A stretch of DNA of 64,000 bases, from NCBI GenBank assembly GCA_002291945.1, contig DBAZ01000026.1, positions 1-64,000 on the forward strand, given 5' to 3'. Below the pieces are notes generated by a model. It worked only from the letters and a program-made list of their open reading frames with translations, searched no databases and had not been told where the DNA came from. A program made the position numbers and the translations under genes. This DNA comes from Tepidimonas sp. UBA997 (GTDB lineage Bacteria > Pseudomonadota > Gammaproteobacteria > Burkholderiales > Burkholderiaceae_C). Shown here in pieces: positions 11,459 to 18,780 of this stretch. Position 1 is the first letter of the stretch; every line of letters begins with the position of its first letter.

Positions 11459-11865
11459 TGGGCGCGGCCACGATGCATGCAAGCCCTGAGCGCGTCACCC
11501 CTGCCCAGGTGGCCGCATTGGCCCGACGCCACGGCAGACAAGCCCACTGCCCGGCTTGTGCCCACTTCAAGGCGCCGGGCTGGACATCCCTGGCGGCCTC
11601 GACCGACGTCTCTGCGTTGCAGTGCCTGGGGGCGCTATGGCTGCCTGGCGACGACGAACCCACCCTCGAAGAAGCCCGCCCCGCCGGGATGGACCCCTGG
11701 TCTGTGGAAGTACCGATTTCGTTGGCCTACCACCCCAACAACCGGTGTCAGGTCTGGGCCTGCCGGCACTGCGTCAAACCCTTTTTGCGCTACACCGAGT
11801 ACGGCGGCTACTACATCGACCATCGGTTTCGCGAGTTGAACCCTGAGCGTCTGACAGACCTCTGA
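11458..11865 (+). CDS. conserved small protein with paired cysteines, unknown function
   Basis: Hypothetical protein of 135 residues that I cannot assign to a characterised family. It contains two C-x-x-C pairs, CPAC near residue 32 and CRHC near residue 101, spaced to allow one zinc-ribbon-like site, and ends in a Tyr-rich segment YTEYGGYYIDHRF. No signal peptide or membrane helix is seen. Its ATG overlaps the previous stop (TAATG) and its stop overlaps the LysR start (TGATG), so it is embedded in the Bug operon. A second ATG at 11473 is an alternative start. Confidence 0.75.
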   Translation: MGAATMHASPERVTPAQVAALARRHGRQAHCPACAHFKAPGWTSLAASTDVSALQCLGALWLPGDDEPTLEEARPAGMDPWSVEVPISLAYHPNNRCQVWACRHCVKPFLRYTEYGGYYIDHRFRELNPERLTDL

Positions 11866-12815
11866 TGGCTTCGTTGGATTCGGCTGACATGGACAAACTC
11901 AAAGCCCTGGAAACGTTTGTGTCGGTCGCCGCCAAAGGCAGCCTGACTGCGGCTGCGCAAGCCGAAGGTGTGGCACCCGCCCTGATCGGCCGCCGACTGG
12001 ATGCGCTTGAGGCTCATCTGGGCGCGAAGTTGCTGGTTCGCACCACACGCCGACTGACCCTAACCCACGAAGGCAGTGCTTTCCTGGAAGATTGTCAACG
12101 TTTGTTGGCCGATCTGGCGCAGGCCGAAACCAGCGTAAGCGCCGGTGGCGTGCAGGCTCAGGGGCATTTACGCATCACCGCCCCAGCTGGATTTGGCCGT
12201 CGGCATGTTGCGCCGCTGGTACCCCGTTTCCGGGAGCTGCACCCGGACGTCACCATTTCGCTCAACCTGAGTGACCGTGTGATTGATCTCGCGGCCGAGG
12301 GCTACGACTGTGCCGTCCGCGTGGGTGACTTGCCGGATTCTTCCCTCATCAGCATGCGGCTGGCCGACAACAGGCGCCTTTGTGTGGCCACCCCCCAATA
12401 CCTGAAACAGCACGGAGTGCCGACCCATCCCAACGACCTCAGCCGCTTCGACTGCCTGACCCTGTCGTCCGACGCCTCGCAAACCCGAGGCTGGGCGTTC
12501 GAGTTACCAGCCACGGCGGAGGCGTCTGCCAAACTGGTTTACCTGCGGCCACGCGGGCCCCTGGACTGCACCGATGGTCAGGTGCTACACGAATGGTGCC
12601 TGGCCGGTTACGGCATTGCCTGGCGCAGCATCTGGGAAGTGGAGGCCGACATTGCAGCCGGCCGCCTTTCCACCGTGCTGGACAGCTTTGCCGCGCCACC
12701 CAACGGCATCTATGCCGTGCTGCCGCAGCGCAAACACCTACCCTTACGCGTGCGATTGTGGATCGAATTCCTGAAACAGCAGTATGGCCAGGCGGACTTT
12801 TGGTCACGAGGGTGA
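11865..12815 (+). CDS. LysR family transcriptional regulator
   Basis: LysR-type regulator of 316 residues. The winged HTH occupies residues about 9-68 (KLKALETFVSVAAKGSLTAA, then IGRRLDALEAHLGAKLLVRT), followed by a periplasmic-binding-like effector domain of the CrgA/AaeR type. The start overlaps the preceding stop (TGATG); an internal ATG at 11889 matches where most homologues begin. Being last in the Bug operon, it may control that operon in response to its substrate, though such regulators are usually divergent. It converges with the CDI remnant, leaving 8 bases between stop codons. Confidence 0.92.
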   Translation: MASLDSADMDKLKALETFVSVAAKGSLTAAAQAEGVAPALIGRRLDALEAHLGAKLLVRTTRRLTLTHEGSAFLEDCQRLLADLAQAETSVSAGGVQAQGHLRITAPAGFGRRHVAPLVPRFRELHPDVTISLNLSDRVIDLAAEGYDCAVRVGDLPDSSLISMRLADNRRLCVATPQYLKQHGVPTHPNDLSRFDCLTLSSDASQTRGWAFELPATAEASAKLVYLRPRGPLDCTDGQVLHEWCLAGYGIAWRSIWEVEADIAAGRLSTVLDSFAAPPNGIYAVLPQRKHLPLRVRLWIEFLKQQYGQADFWSRG

Positions 12816-12823
12816 TTCGGCGA

Positions 12824-13111
12824 TCAGAAACGGTATGCGATACCGATTGCCAGCGGCTTGCCGCCTATGTGCATGTGGCTGCCCAGGCTGTTCAAGGCCC
12901 CTGCGGTGGCCATGCTGGCAATCAGCCCTTTGAGGCTGTCCTGGCTACCGAGGTCTTTGAGGGCAGCGCCTGCGGCAAAGGTGGTGGCCGTCGCCACTGC
13001 GCTGGCGGTGGTGCTTTGGCTTCTGTGGCGTTGTGTGGCGGTGGCGCAGACACGCCACCTACAACGCCCTATGCTCACCATACCTTGCACCTCACCCTTG
13101 ACCCTCTGCAC
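12824..13111 (-). pseudogene. filamentous haemagglutinin/CdiA fragment (DUF637-like tail)
   Basis: The last ~60 codons read like the pretoxin or haemagglutinin tail seen in FhaB/CdiA proteins: a run of Ala/Thr/Gly, then AALKDLGSQDSLKGLIASM and TAGALNSLGSH. It closes with GGKPLAIGIAYRF, an outer-membrane-strand-like end ill suited to a toxin. The first ~35 codons from the GTG at 13111 look unlike any domain. It is best read as the scar of a third CdiA-type gene after a deletion. It is co-directional with the CDI genes upstream and overlaps the 13092-13568 gene by 20 bases. Confidence 0.55.
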
Positions 13112-13568
13112 CAGACTGCCCTTCGTTCGTTGCCTGCACTACAAACTCAGTGGTGTGTGTCTGCGCCAGACGGGGTGGCTGTCGACGCCCTGCCCATTCG
13201 TACAGCTGCACCCTGAGCCGCCAGTTTGAGGTGTTTGGCATCGCTCGCTCAAAGGTAATTGTCAGATCGTCGCCTCCGTTGATCAGAAAGTGCCACTCAA
13301 CGCTATCGGGCGTTTGGTGCCGGGGGTTTCTGAGTAAGCTGGTGTAACGCCTCGATACCCCTTTGATGATGCGCAGCAATGCTTCGTCACTCCATGTGCC
13401 AGTGACCTGGGCGCTGTGTGCATCTAGGTCTTTGAAGTTCAAATTCGGATACCCCGCCCAAGCTTGGCCTCTAACCAATCGCTCAAAGTTCGAACGCGAC
13501 CAAGGCCGATTGGGTACCGTCCAGCCCCAATAGCCACCAAGATGAGGAGCCTCATCCTCTTCGATCAA
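13092..13568 (-). CDS. hypothetical protein, candidate CDI immunity protein
   Basis: A 158-residue soluble protein, Trp/Arg-rich (GGYWGWTVPNRPWSRSNFERL; WHFLINGGDDLTITFERA), with no family I recognise. It begins inside the last bases of the mini-CdiA gene (17-base overlap), the position where cdiI immunity genes sit. The only initiator in that stretch is a TTG at 13568; the frame is open 15 bases further upstream to a TGA without another start. An alternative is that a frameshift separated a toxin domain from the mini-CdiA. Soluble immunity protein is the first guess. Confidence 0.55.
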   Translation of the reverse strand: MIEEDEAPHLGGYWGWTVPNRPWSRSNFERLVRGQAWAGYPNLNFKDLDAHSAQVTGTWSDEALLRIIKGVSRRYTSLLRNPRHQTPDSVEWHFLINGGDDLTITFERAMPNTSNWRLRVQLYEWAGRRQPPRLAQTHTTEFVVQATNEGQSGAEGQG

Positions 13569-14844
13569 TTCTCTCTTGCAAGATTGCGCTCAGCGAATCG
13601 TTCATTCCTCTCCCCACATCCGGCCGAGCCAACTGCTCAATAGCATTGGCGACAAACCCGACTCCAGTTGCAACCGCAGCCGTCGTAGCCGCCCCTGGCT
13701 GGTGCGGGCCAGGTACAGCCGCTGCCATGGTCGAAGTTGCCGCTGTTATATCTGCCCCTCGCCCCACCATCTCAGCGCTGCTTGCCACATCGTGGCGTAT
13801 ATCCTCAATGTCCCGTATCGGGTTGCGCACGGGCAACAACCCCGCCGCTGCCTCTGCCGTGATATGCCCTTTTGCGTTGGGTAGCAGGGTATTGAGGTGT
13901 GCGTTGGGGTTGGGTGCCGGGGGTTGCACTTTGCCCAGCTGCACGTCGCTCCAGTAGTATGGCGTGGTGCTGCCGCCCGTGTGGGCTTGGATGAAGGCGG
14001 CCAGTTCGGGGTCGACCCGGCCTTGGTTGGGCAGTTCCTGCACGATCGCCCCGCTGCCTGGCGCTCCCTGTTGCCACACCGCCCCTGTGTCGTACACCTC
14101 GTCATTGCTCCTGGCTGTCATGCCGGTGGTGATGTCTTCTCCCAACTCGCGGTTGCCTGCATTGCGCAAGGCATTCTCGATGTCTTCTTGCGTGTACCGG
14201 CCCCCGCTCTTCCTTGCCAAGTCTGCAGCACGTCTTCTTTCGTCGGGATGCAACTGCCGGTTGTTCATGTCTGCATTGAACGCCGTGGCTGCGCCGGTTG
14301 CGCCGCCCGCTGCCCCACCGAGGGTCGCTGCCGTGGCGCCACTGGCCAGGCTGGCGATCGTTCTGGCGGCGCTGTCACCCAGACCGGCGTCTTGCAGGGC
14401 GGCTGTGAGTTGCTCTTGCAGTTGTTCTATCTGAGGCACCGCCGCACTGGCCACACCCGCACCCACCGCACCTTGCACCCCACCGGTGAGGCCGCCCACC
14501 AGCATGTGCAGCGCCACCCGGTGCTTGCCGCCTTCGGCCCAGGCGGCCATGCCCTCTGTGTCGCCAGCGGCTTGGGCTTTGGCGTATTGGGCTCCCGCAT
14601 AGTCGCCCACCGCCCTGCTGGCTTGCCTGCCAAACTCCTGCGTGATGAGCACCTGGGCGTTGACTTCTGAGCTGACTTGGTCTCGGTTGGGGGCTTGGGT
14701 GAGGGAGGGGGTAGCACTGCAAGCCCTGCGCCTGCGCCGTGCACCGGAACAACTTGCACCGCCTGAGCTTCGAGCGCTTTCAGCCACCGCCATCGGGCAG
14801 CCTCGGGCCTTGTTGAAGATAAGGCGGTGGGTTTGGCGGTTCAT
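13552..14844 (-). CDS. mini-CdiA: ESPR signal peptide joined to pretoxin/toxin region
   Basis: A 430-residue protein. Residues 1-20 are a textbook extended signal peptide region (MNRQTHRLIFNKARG then PMAVAE) as at the start of FhaB/CdiA. After about 25 odd residues (an ARRRRRAC stretch) the sequence jumps to material normally thousands of residues downstream: EVNAQVLITQEFGRQASRAV, a Gly/Ala-rich membrane-like region (~95-185), a LHPDERRR pretoxin-type motif near 195, and a variable C-terminal part from ~230. The TPS secretion domain and the whole beta-helical passenger are missing, so export by a TpsB partner is not expected. Probably an internally deleted gene, possibly a silent cassette for recombination. 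Confidence 0.75.
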   Translation of the reverse strand: MNRQTHRLIFNKARGCPMAVAESARSSGGASCSGARRRRRACSATPSLTQAPNRDQVSSEVNAQVLITQEFGRQASRAVGDYAGAQYAKAQAAGDTEGMAAWAEGGKHRVALHMLVGGLTGGVQGAVGAGVASAAVPQIEQLQEQLTAALQDAGLGDSAARTIASLASGATAATLGGAAGGATGAATAFNADMNNRQLHPDERRRAADLARKSGGRYTQEDIENALRNAGNRELGEDITTGMTARSNDEVYDTGAVWQQGAPGSGAIVQELPNQGRVDPELAAFIQAHTGGSTTPYYWSDVQLGKVQPPAPNPNAHLNTLLPNAKGHITAEAAAGLLPVRNPIRDIEDIRHDVASSAEMVGRGADITAATSTMAAAVPGPHQPGAATTAAVATGVGFVANAIEQLARPDVGRGMNDSLSAILQERIDRRG

Positions 14845-14944
14845 GGCTTGCCGCTGGTGTTTGTTTCTTCGTCAGGTTGGGTATCGGCCAGCATGGCTTG
14901 CTTGCAGATGTACGCGACTTCTGGATAAGAGCGCCTGCCCCGGC

Positions 14945-15259
14945 TCATTTGCGGCGGTTGCGGTGGTTGCGGATATACAGCCAGATACTCGCCAAAATTC
15001 CTGGAAGGCAAACAGCTGTGGACCACATGCGTCGCCAGCGAACCTTGCCCTCGGAATCAGTGTCATGCGGCCCCCAGCCCATGAGGTTGTCCACCCAGGG
15101 GCCGATGATGTGTGCGTACCAAGCGAAGGCCCAGAGCAATCCAAAAAAAATCAGACTAAACACCAATGCGCCCAATGTCTCAACACGTGCCATGCGCTCC
15201 ATGAAGCTTTCATACCGATCTCCCACACGCGTGACCGCATCGTGCAGCCGCCGGATCAT
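14945..15259 (-). CDS. two-helix membrane protein, candidate CDI immunity protein
   Basis: A 104-residue protein with a basic/amphipathic N-terminus (MIRRLHDAVTRVGDRYESF), two transmembrane helices (about 29-52 and 80-96) separated by a ~25-residue acidic loop (PHDTDSEGK), and a basic tail (RNHRNRRK). Its ATG overlaps the stop of the large CdiA-like gene (ATGA), the usual arrangement for cdiI. An inner-membrane immunity protein would fit a membrane-targeting toxin. No family is recognised from sequence alone; the immunity role is inferred from position. The following 100 bases (14845-14944) hold no gene. Confidence 0.65.
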   Translation of the reverse strand: MIRRLHDAVTRVGDRYESFMERMARVETLGALVFSLIFFGLLWAFAWYAHIIGPWVDNLMGWGPHDTDSEGKVRWRRMWSTAVCLPGILASIWLYIRNHRNRRK

Positions 15260-18200
15260 GGCTTACTCCCGTGCTGCTGTTTCGGCTTACCGTTGTCCAG
15301 TGGTATGAAGCTGGGGAAATTGCTCACCGTTTCCTTCACAGTTGTGCCTATTTGTTGGGGCATGTTGGTGAGCCAGGGAGGTGTGCTGGGTATATGGGTT
15401 GGCCCTGTGGCGGGGATGCGTGGTGTGTTGGTGAATAACGGAGTTAATGCATTTTGAATGCGAGAGCCAACAGCTGGCCCAGCCGCACCAAACGCTCCAC
15501 CCAAGCCGCCCGCCACCCACACGTTCGTGTTTTCGTCGTAGTAGATATTGTTGAAGGTGGTGTTGAGTCCGGCAGCCCCGGCCCCTGCAACTGGCGCCCA
15601 ACGCATGCCCCTTGCTGCCAGCGGCACCCCCACCGCCCCCGTCATCCCCGCCACCAAGCTCTGCTCGGGCCGGATGCTGCCGTTCATCACCAGCTGGCCC
15701 GCTGCATCAAAGCCCGCACCCAGGCCAAAGCCTGCTGCCGATAACCGCACGGCCCCGTACAGGCCACCGGCCAGCGCCCCCTCCGGCCCCACCGTGGGCA
15801 CCACTGCGCCACTGGCGTTGGCCGCCCAGATCTGGTTGCCAAACTGTTGCAAGGTCTTGAGTTCGTTGTTCATCCAATTCGCTGCGTTCGCGCAGTCTTT
15901 GGGGGGTGCACAGCTGGGCCCGAGCTCCTGCGCCAGCTGCTGCAGCTCGGCTTGCCCTTGGGCGGCGAACTGATTGAGGGTGCGGCTCAGGTCCTGGCAC
16001 GCTTGTGTGTTTCCACCGTTGCAGGCCTGCGCCGCTTTGGCCAGTTCCTGGTCTCGCCGTTGATCCAACACATTCAGCCGCGCTGCAGTCACGCACGCCT
16101 CGCTGCCCGGGCTGACGCGGCACTGCGCCTCGGCTCGGTTGCGGGTGAGGTTTTCTCGGGGGGTGAGGTAGTTCTGGGCGGTGGCGTTTTGCGCGCTGGC
16201 CGCTCCGCTGGCTCCGCCAAAGGCAGCACCCACGCCCATCGCAACCACTTGGGTGAGTGCTTGTTTGACTTCCACTGGCACGTCCAGATCATCAATGGCG
16301 GCGCCCAGCTGGGGTATGAGTGTTTGGCTGCTGGCGGCACCCAGTGCTCCGCCTGCGCCGCCGCCCAAGGCACCCACCAGGGTGTGCAGGGCCACGCGAG
16401 AGCTGCCGCCTTCTTGCCAGGCCAGCTCCAGCGCCTGGGCCTGGTCGATCAGGCTTTGCCTGCGCGCGGGGTCGGTTTCTGATGCGGCTTGGTTTTTGAG
16501 GTCGGTGGCTTCTTGCAGCATGAGGGTACTGATTTCATCCGCCGGGGCGTAGGGGGTGACGCCAAACCAGTCGCGCTGGTGGTAGCGCCGTAAGCCTCCG
16601 CGCCAGCGGCTGCGGGTGAATTGTGCGGCCCCCACCTGGCTGACGATGCGCTGCCCGGTGTCGGCGGCGTTGACCAGGTTGTCCATGTCGCCTTGCAGGC
16701 TCTGCCCGACGGTGATGTGGCTGTTGTGGTTGAGCAGGTCCTGACCGCGCAGGGTCATGCTCCCGCCCGCGATGATCTGGCCCGGTTCGCTGCGTGTCAC
16801 CCGGGTTTCTGACACCGTCTGGGTGACCTCGAACTGGGTCCAGGAACGAATCACGGCACCGGCGAACTGGGCGTTGTACGTGGTGATCGCCTGCGACAGC
16901 GCATCGTAGGCGGCCTCGGTATCTGACTCCCACTGCTCCCGGGCTTGTTGATGCTGGGCCCAGGCCAGGTCGTAGGCGGCCTGACTGGTTTGGAACTGGC
17001 TGAGCGCCGACTGGTATGCCCCGCACGCAGTGGCATCGAAGCCGGGAGTGCCCGATTCGCAGGCTTGGGCGGAGGCGGGATCTGGGGCCGTGGGGGCAAT
17101 GACGGTGGGTTCAGCGGGGGCCTCCACGGGAGCGGTCAGCCCGAAGTGTGCCCAGACGGGGTGGTTGGCCGGATAAGGGTTGTCGTCGCCGTCCAGGACA
17201 TCGGGAATGGGCGTACTGCCCAGCTCGAATGGGCCCGAGGGCGCCGGTGTGGTGTCGAACCGGTACTGCCCGGCCCGACTCCAGCCTTCCCAGTACAGGT
17301 TTCTGCGGTCGATGCGGGTGCTGCTGCCCTGGGGCTGGATCAGGGTGAGCGACTCCGGCCCACTGATGAGGGTCAGCTCGGTGTGGAAATGGGCGTTGGT
17401 GTTGCGCAGCACATGGGCAGCCAGAGCCATGTGGCCCAAGCTCTCGATGGTGGCGCTTTGGTTGTTCAAGGTCTGTGCGTGGGCGCTGCCATCGGTGAGG
17501 GCGTGGTGGTGGGCATCGAGCGCCCCCCCGATGGCCAGCTCGCCGGCGCTGAAGAGCAGCGCACCCTCCCGATTGGTGAGGTGTTGAACGCCGATGTCCA
17601 GACGCTGGCGCGCAGCGATGGCCGCCGCAGCACTGGTGCCAGGGAGGGTGACGTCATCGCCGGTGGCCTCTCGGTTGGTCAGGGTGTGCGCGGCAATGGA
17701 AACACGGTCGCCAAAGATCCGACCGGTGCCGACGTTGTCCAGCGTGGTCGCCTGGATGTGCGTGTGTGCGCTGTCCATCACCCCCTGATGGGTGACCTCT
17801 TGGGCCTGGACCTTCAGGTGCTGGGCGGCTTCGATACACCCAGCCGAGCTGAGCCAGCCGTGGGTGCTGATGTGTACATCGCCCACACCCGCTGCCAGGG
17901 TGCCGTGGTGGCGCACGCCGACCCCGGCTTCGGTACCGATGAGGCGGATGTGGCCAGCGTACATGCCGCCGAGCTCGCTCACATCCAGGGCAAAGTGAGG
18001 GGTGGCCCCCTGGGCTTCAGGGGCGGCACCGCTTGGGACGAGGGGGTGTTCGGCGTTCACCGTGCTCACCCCCGCCATGAGGTGCAATTGCTGGGCGTGG
18101 ACATGGGCATTGACCTCGATGGCTCGCGCCAGTATGGCGGTGTAGTCGCTGTGCGGGTTGTTGAGCCCGGCGCCGTCGATGCGGATGGTGCCGCGCTGCA

Positions 18201-18780
18201 CCTGAAACGACGCCAATTGGCCGCCATTCATGACCGGGGTGCCGGTGGTGAGGGTGGTGCGGCTGGCGTTGATGAAGCCGCCTCCGTTGACCTGTATGCC
18301 CGCCGGGTTGGCGATGATGACTTCGGCCCGCCGCCCGGCGACTTCCACAAAGCCGTTGAGGTGGCTGGGGTGCTGGCTGTTGACTTCGTTGAGGATGATG
18401 CGGGCTTCGCCGCCAGCCAGCCATGGGTTGCCCTGCACCCAGCCGCCGAGTTGGGTAGGCACATTCGTGCGGCTGTTGTTGAGCACGGCGCCTGGGGTAC
18501 CGACATCGAACTGCTGGTAGGTGTTGCGGCTGACCCCGGCGGCACTGGGGGTCTGGATGTTGACCAAGGGCACGCCGTTGGGCGCAGCCAGCACGGTGGG
18601 GCGCTGGTTACCGGGAGCGCTGGGGTCGGCCACGATCTGCGCCTGCACCAGTGCTGCGCTCAGGCTCGTCAGGGCAAGGCATGCCCGCGCAAAGCCTGCC
18701 ACGCGGCCCGCACGCACCGTTGAACCCAGCGCTCTGGCGCCGCCCTTACCTGCCCGCTGCGCCGCCTCGCACACCGCCAT
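15256..18780 (-). CDS. CdiA/FhaB-like TpsA exoprotein with shortened passenger
   Basis: Two-partner-secreted adhesin/toxin carrier of 1174 residues; CdiA proteins usually exceed 3000. Residues ~25-47 form a signal peptide core ending VQAQ. The TPS domain (~48-280) carries NPAGIQVNGGGFINASRTTL and GLNNPHSDYTAILARAIEVN. A few haemagglutinin repeats and a long coil (~560-640) follow, then ITVGQSLQGDMDNLVNAADT. After YAPADEIS the sequence jumps to a pretoxin region with HTLVGALGGGAGGALGAA and the NYLTPREN motif, ending in a Gly-rich C-terminal domain (~1050-1174). Upstream of the ATG at 18780 the same frame still reads LVFNAARGCI, the 3' part of an ESPR whose own start codon is gone. Confidence 0.8.
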   Translation of the reverse strand: MAVCEAAQRAGKGGARALGSTVRAGRVAGFARACLALTSLSAALVQAQIVADPSAPGNQRPTVLAAPNGVPLVNIQTPSAAGVSRNTYQQFDVGTPGAVLNNSRTNVPTQLGGWVQGNPWLAGGEARIILNEVNSQHPSHLNGFVEVAGRRAEVIIANPAGIQVNGGGFINASRTTLTTGTPVMNGGQLASFQVQRGTIRIDGAGLNNPHSDYTAILARAIEVNAHVHAQQLHLMAGVSTVNAEHPLVPSGAAPEAQGATPHFALDVSELGGMYAGHIRLIGTEAGVGVRHHGTLAAGVGDVHISTHGWLSSAGCIEAAQHLKVQAQEVTHQGVMDSAHTHIQATTLDNVGTGRIFGDRVSIAAHTLTNREATGDDVTLPGTSAAAAIAARQRLDIGVQHLTNREGALLFSAGELAIGGALDAHHHALTDGSAHAQTLNNQSATIESLGHMALAAHVLRNTNAHFHTELTLISGPESLTLIQPQGSSTRIDRRNLYWEGWSRAGQYRFDTTPAPSGPFELGSTPIPDVLDGDDNPYPANHPVWAHFGLTAPVEAPAEPTVIAPTAPDPASAQACESGTPGFDATACGAYQSALSQFQTSQAAYDLAWAQHQQAREQWESDTEAAYDALSQAITTYNAQFAGAVIRSWTQFEVTQTVSETRVTRSEPGQIIAGGSMTLRGQDLLNHNSHITVGQSLQGDMDNLVNAADTGQRIVSQVGAAQFTRSRWRGGLRRYHQRDWFGVTPYAPADEISTLMLQEATDLKNQAASETDPARRQSLIDQAQALELAWQEGGSSRVALHTLVGALGGGAGGALGAASSQTLIPQLGAAIDDLDVPVEVKQALTQVVAMGVGAAFGGASGAASAQNATAQNYLTPRENLTRNRAEAQCRVSPGSEACVTAARLNVLDQRRDQELAKAAQACNGGNTQACQDLSRTLNQFAAQGQAELQQLAQELGPSCAPPKDCANAANWMNNELKTLQQFGNQIWAANASGAVVPTVGPEGALAGGLYGAVRLSAAGFGLGAGFDAAGQLVMNGSIRPEQSLVAGMTGAVGVPLAARGMRWAPVAGAGAAGLNTTFNNIYYDENTNVWVAGGLGGAFGAAGPAVGSRIQNALTPLFTNTPRIPATGPTHIPSTPPWLTNMPQQIGTTVKETVSNFPSFIPLDNGKPKQQHGSKP

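Noticed and set aside
14841..15026. Small frame ending with an ATGA overlap to the mini-CdiA start
   Set aside because: Most of it lies inside the two-helix membrane gene in another frame and has no protein-like features.
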